Source: Phycisphaeraceae bacterium
GTDB lineage: Bacteria > Planctomycetota > Phycisphaerae > Phycisphaerales > Phycisphaeraceae
Direction: 5' to 3'
Assembly: GCA_003551485.1 (NCBI GenBank)
Contig: PUMS01000123.1
Span: 1 to 16,775, forward strand
Length of the DNA: 16,775 nt
This document shows, piece after piece, positions 14,104 to 16,775 of this stretch (position 1 is the stretch's first letter; each line of letters opens with the position of its first letter). The notes beneath the pieces were generated by a model. That model worked only from the letters and a program-made list of their open reading frames with translations, made no database searches and was not told the DNA's origin. A program made the position numbers and the translations under genes.

Positions 14104-14769
14104 ATGATGGAACCAGCCGCCAGCAGGCACTACGACGATGAGTACTTCCAGTATCAGGCGTCCGGCGGACAGTTCGGCGGCCTCGCGAACCTGTTCAAGT
14201 TCGCTCGCTTCGTCGCCGCCGAGGATGAGGTCCTGGATTTCGGTTGCGGCGGCGGCTACCTGCTGGCCAACCTGACGTGTCGTCGCAAGGTGGGTGTGGA
14301 GGTCAATCCCAGCGCGGCCGAGGCGGCGCGAGCCAATGGCATCGAGGTCTACGCCAACACCGGCGAAGTGCCCGACGCCAGTGTGGACGTGATCATCTCG
14401 AACCACGCGCTTGAGCACGCCCTGCATCCGCTGGCCGAGCTTGAGGCGCTTTACCGCAAGCTGCGGCCTGGCGGCCGCATCGTCTTCGTCGTGCCGTGCG
14501 AGGGTCTGCACCAGCGCTGGCGCCGCGGCGACATGAACCACCACCTGTATACGTGGAGTCCGATGAACCTGGGCAACCTTTTCACCGAGGCCGGTTACCA
14601 CGTGGTCGAATCCAAGCCGCTGCGGCATCGCTGGCCCCCCAGGCATCACCTGGTTGCGCGGCTGCTGGGATGGCGCGGCTTCCACCTGGTCTGCCGCGCG
14701 TGGTCGTTCGTCGGGTGGAGCCCGGGCCAGGTCCGCCTGGTCGGCAACCGTCCCCATGACGGCACGTAG
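14104..14769 (+). CDS. Class I SAM-dependent methyltransferase
   Basis: This 221-residue methyltransferase is of the Methyltransf_11/23 type. The SAM-binding motif I is VLDFGCGGGYLL (43-54), followed by GVEVNPSAAEAARANG (64-79, with the ribose-binding acid). DVIISNHALEHALHPL (95-110) and LRPGGRIVFVVP (120-131) complete the fold. The start segment SRHYDDEYFQYQASGGQFG, just before the fold, resembles methyltransferases found in polysaccharide clusters. AAGGG lies about 6 nt before ATG 14104; ATG 14107 is equally possible, and a longer GTG start at 14032 adds only low-complexity residues. Its neighbours suggest O-methylation of a sugar or of a lipid-linked glycan, but this is inference. A 7-bp hairpin (TGATCGC/GCGATCA, 14771-14790) follows the stop without a T-tract. 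Confidence 0.88.
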   Translation: MMEPAASRHYDDEYFQYQASGGQFGGLANLFKFARFVAAEDEVLDFGCGGGYLLANLTCRRKVGVEVNPSAAEAARANGIEVYANTGEVPDASVDVIISNHALEHALHPLAELEALYRKLRPGGRIVFVVPCEGLHQRWRRGDMNHHLYTWSPMNLGNLFTEAGYHVVESKPLRHRWPPRHHLVARLLGWRGFHLVCRAWSFVGWSPGQVRLVGNRPHDGT

Positions 14770-14770
14770 G

Positions 14771-14790
14771 TGATCGCCGGCAAGCGATCA
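14771..14790 (+). other. Hairpin after the methyltransferase stop
   Basis: TGATCGC and GCGATCA form a perfect 7-bp stem around a 6-nt loop, 1 bp after the methyltransferase stop. No T-tract follows. It lies in the 197-bp gap to the convergent sulfotransferase and might limit read-through. Confidence 0.35.
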
Positions 14791-14966
14791 TGCCCGCACG
14801 GGGGCAGCGCAGCGGCGCGCCGGTTGGCGTGCGCCCACTGCCACGGGGCCGCCGCCGTTCAGCGTCTGGTGGCGGACTACGCGACGGCGGCCGGCGCCGG
14901 TTGAACGATCTGGTCCGCGCCGGGGGTCTGGGCCCGCGCTTCGTGCATCGTCAGCTCTGTGCGCCA

Positions 14967-15854
14967 TCACCAGCCGGTGAGTGGGTCGTCGACCAACTCG
15001 CGAAGTTGCGAGACTTCCTCTGCATAGTAATCGCGCAGCCGTTGGTGCAGCGTGGGGGAGAGCGTGGGGCGGCGGCCGGGCAGGACACGGGCGAGAAGGT
15101 AGTGATCCACACCGTGGATCACCTTTCGCAGCGTGCGGGCCGCGAGGCTGCGGTGGCGGTACTTGCGTGTACGGTCGACGTTGAAGCGCGTGGTCAGCGG
15201 CGACAGTGCCCTCAACAGGCGCAGCCGCGGCAGTGAGGTGATGGTGGCCATCGGCCGCTGATCGGTGTTCTTCGGGACGAAAAGGGCATCGGATAGGTCC
15301 AGGAACGCATACACGCGCTGCATCGTCTGCACCGGCCGGTCGCGCAGGTGTTCCTGGAGGATAATCAGCATCTGTTCGCGGTCGAAGTACTGGAAATAGC
15401 GCTTCAGATGCGTGGCGTAACGACCGTAGTCGAGCACGGCTTCAGCTACGGCCCAACGCCTGTCCATCGTGCCATCGAGCAGGCGGGGCATGCCCTCTTC
15501 GATCGGAAGGATGGGCAGGAAGCCGGATGCCATATAGTGGAAATAGGCCGACACCGCCCGCGAGACCGGCTCACGCAGCACGGCGATGAGCCTGATGCGC
15601 GGAAAGTGGAGGGCGATGCGTGCGGGAACCTCGGGCTGGCCCAGATAGTTGGGCCGCTTGATTCCCTTGAGCTGGCCCGGCGCGGCCCCGGCAACGGCGT
15701 GCTGGAGGGGGCCAAGGTCATCGCGGTTGTAGTCCGGGTCCTGAAAGAAAGGTGTCTCCCCATAGGGCAGGAACGTCTCGGGGTGCTGTTGAATCGCCCG
15801 TTGCAGGAACGTCGATGCGGCCTTCTGAGCGCCGATAATCACGAAGTCGAGCAT
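14967..15854 (-). CDS. Sulfotransferase (PAPS-dependent)
   Basis: This 295-residue sulfotransferase uses PAPS as donor and most likely sulfates a sugar hydroxyl or amine. The 5'-phosphosulfate loop is at the very N-terminus, VIIGAQKAASTFLQRAI (5-21). The 3'-phosphate-binding segment is LIAVLREPVSRAVSAYFHYM (89-108), with the conserved Arg and Ser. A later GRYATHLKRYFQYFDREQMLIILQEHL block is typical of heparan-sulfate-type and bacterial carbohydrate sulfotransferases. There is no signal peptide, so it should act in the cytoplasm. ATG 15854 is the natural start, although its Shine-Dalgarno site is weak. It converges on the methyltransferase and, with the glycosyltransferase, points to a sulfated, methylated surface glycan. 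The acceptor is unknown. Confidence 0.9.
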   Translation of the reverse strand: MLDFVIIGAQKAASTFLQRAIQQHPETFLPYGETPFFQDPDYNRDDLGPLQHAVAGAAPGQLKGIKRPNYLGQPEVPARIALHFPRIRLIAVLREPVSRAVSAYFHYMASGFLPILPIEEGMPRLLDGTMDRRWAVAEAVLDYGRYATHLKRYFQYFDREQMLIILQEHLRDRPVQTMQRVYAFLDLSDALFVPKNTDQRPMATITSLPRLRLLRALSPLTTRFNVDRTRKYRHRSLAARTLRKVIHGVDHYLLARVLPGRRPTLSPTLHQRLRDYYAEEVSQLRELVDDPLTGW

Positions 15855-16234
15855 GGGCGTGCCGTTCCCTGATTCAGCCTGCTTCCCGCGTGCCGGTTCA
15901 GTGTGAATGGAGCGCCGGGCCGTTTGACGATGGCGACTCGGCGGTGGCGTTGTACTGCATCGCTCGCGGCGTCCGGCCGCAAAAGTCTATGGCACGGTGC
16001 CGGTCCGAAGGGCGCTGAGGCGGTGGTCGCTACGTCTCGACCCCTGCGTCGGCGCTGAGACCGCCGCTCCGCATGGCCCCGTCCTGCGCCCAAGTCAGCG
16101 GCATGTTAGCCCGCGACCGGCGCAAGGGCCAGTAGCGACGAGGCAATTGCTCACCCGTGCGGCGGGTCAATCGCGACGATGCGATCCCGGTGCGACGGTT
16201 TATGATGCCGTTGGGCAGGGCAGGGTGCGGATGG
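15855..16234. other. Non-coding region upstream of the sulfotransferase
   Basis: I see no gene. A TAGACT (minus strand, 15989-15984) could be a -10 for the sulfotransferase, but no -35 supports it. Confidence 0.3.
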
Positions 16235-16235
16235 C

Positions 16236-16273
16236 AAAGAAAAGGCCCCGAGCTTCGGAGCGGGCTCGGGGCC
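16236..16273 (-). terminator. Intrinsic terminator of the HU-family gene
   Basis: A perfect 10-bp stem, GGCCCCGAGC (16244-16253) with GCTCGGGGCC (16264-16273), is followed on the minus strand by TTTTCTTT (16243-16236). It lies about 120 bp downstream of the HU-family stop and is the clearest rho-independent terminator in the window. Confidence 0.8.
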
Positions 16274-16395
16274 GGGCAATCACGGATCGGTCGTCGGGTG
16301 GATCGTGGGTGGTGGGTTGAACGGTGCGTGGTCAACGAGGCCCGCCGCCCGGCCGGCCGGTGCGGCCGAGGATGGCGGGTGAAAGGGGGGCGGGG

Positions 16396-16770
16396 TCAGG
16401 CCATTTCCCTGAGGTTCTTCAGGGCGCGGACCTTGACCACGCGGCGGGCCGGCTTGGGCTTGCTCATCATGGTTTCGCCGGTTCGCGGGTTGCGCACGAG
16501 CCGCGCCTTCTGTGCCGGCTTGGTCGTGCTCCTGATCCTGAGCAGCCCGGGAATGGTGAACACCCCCGGTCCCCGCCGGGCGAGGTTCTTCTTGACCAGG
16601 TCCGAAAGGGTGTCGAAGACCGCGGCGACCTGCTTTCGGGTCAGGTCGTTGGCCTCGGCGATGGCGCCGAAAACCTGCGTCTTGGTCAGTGGCTTGTCCG
16701 ATGCAGCTCGCGACGTGGCGGCTTTCTTCTTCTTCGATGCCTTCTTCTTCGTGGCTTTCTTTTTGGCCAT
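16396..16770 (-). CDS. HU-family DNA-binding protein with Lys/Ala-rich N-terminal tail
   Basis: This 124-residue nucleoid protein binds and bends DNA as a dimer. Residues 1-27 form a histone-H1-like tail (MAKKKATKKKASKKKKAA), absent from E. coli HU (about 90 residues). The HU domain follows: LTKTQVFGAIAEANDLTRKQVAAVF (about 32-56), GPGVFTIPGLLRIR, then the DNA-binding arm LVRNPRTGETM with the conserved RNPxTGE. It closes with RRVVKVRALKNLREM. This domain order is common in planctomycete and some other bacterial nucleoid proteins. The start is clear, but the promoter lies beyond the window, since only 5 bases remain upstream. A strong intrinsic terminator (16236-16273) ends the transcript. Confidence 0.93.
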   Translation of the reverse strand: MAKKKATKKKASKKKKAATSRAASDKPLTKTQVFGAIAEANDLTRKQVAAVFDTLSDLVKKNLARRGPGVFTIPGLLRIRSTTKPAQKARLVRNPRTGETMMSKPKPARRVVKVRALKNLREMA

Positions 16771-16775
16771 GATCG

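Noticed and set aside
12534..14757. Long minus-strand frames opposite the glycosyltransferase and methyltransferase
   Set aside because: They are antisense shadows; the plus-strand products carry EX7E and SAM-binding motifs.

Overview
The window is very GC-rich and gene-dense. It is most likely chromosomal DNA of a Planctomycetota bacterium, probably of the Phycisphaerae type. This assignment is an inference. It rests on the very large CcsA-type cytochrome c assembly protein with the 'GRxKPLDxxAR' linker, the HU-family protein with a histone-H1-like Lys/Ala tail, the FAD-oxidoreductase/sugar-isomerase pair typical of planctomycete sugar catabolism, several lipoproteins, and the scarcity of strong Shine-Dalgarno sites. 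No phage, transposase, CRISPR array, tRNA or rRNA is visible.

Layout. (1) 3-2300 (+): 3' part of a cytochrome c assembly gene (ccsA/resC type) whose 5' end lies before the window. (2) 2408-5227 (-): a lipoprotein, an FtsQ-like POTRA-domain membrane protein, a palindromic intergenic repeat (3486-3586), then a multi-pass membrane protein. (3) 5702-6638 (+): rpsU (bS21), with a recognisable promoter, leader hairpin and strong ribosome-binding site, then rsfS (ribosome silencing factor). (4) 6610-9305 (-): a sugar-phosphate isomerase/epimerase, a one-span membrane protein, and tilS, whose end overlaps the end of rsfS. (5) 9637-11025 (+): an FAD-dependent oxidoreductase, divergent from the isomerase and bracketed by two inverted copies of a short hairpin repeat. 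(6) 11559-11972 (-): a Pro/Asp-rich lipoprotein. (7) 11973-12611: a long non-coding stretch with an AT-rich island and a perfect 21-bp interrupted palindrome. (8) 12612-15854: a surface-glycan style cassette of a GT4 glycosyltransferase (+), a SAM methyltransferase (+) and a sulfotransferase (-). (9) 16396-16770 (-): an HU-family DNA-binding protein with a clear intrinsic terminator.

How the genes may work together. Groups 1-6 are mostly housekeeping: cytochrome assembly, ribosome function, tRNA modification and sugar metabolism. The 12.6-15.9 kb segment looks more accessory. Its three enzymes could build, methylate and sulfate an exported polysaccharide or lipid-linked glycan. It also carries evidence of rearrangement: a broken glycosyltransferase C-terminus sits in frame just after the intact glycosyltransferase, and a glycosyltransferase-like N-terminal scrap lies just before it.

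I found no clearly new multi-gene system. The items most worth checking are the glycosyltransferase scars, the 21-bp palindrome, the hairpin repeat pair around the oxidoreductase, the POTRA-protein/lipoprotein pair, and the two promoters placed so close to start codons that leaderless mRNAs are likely.
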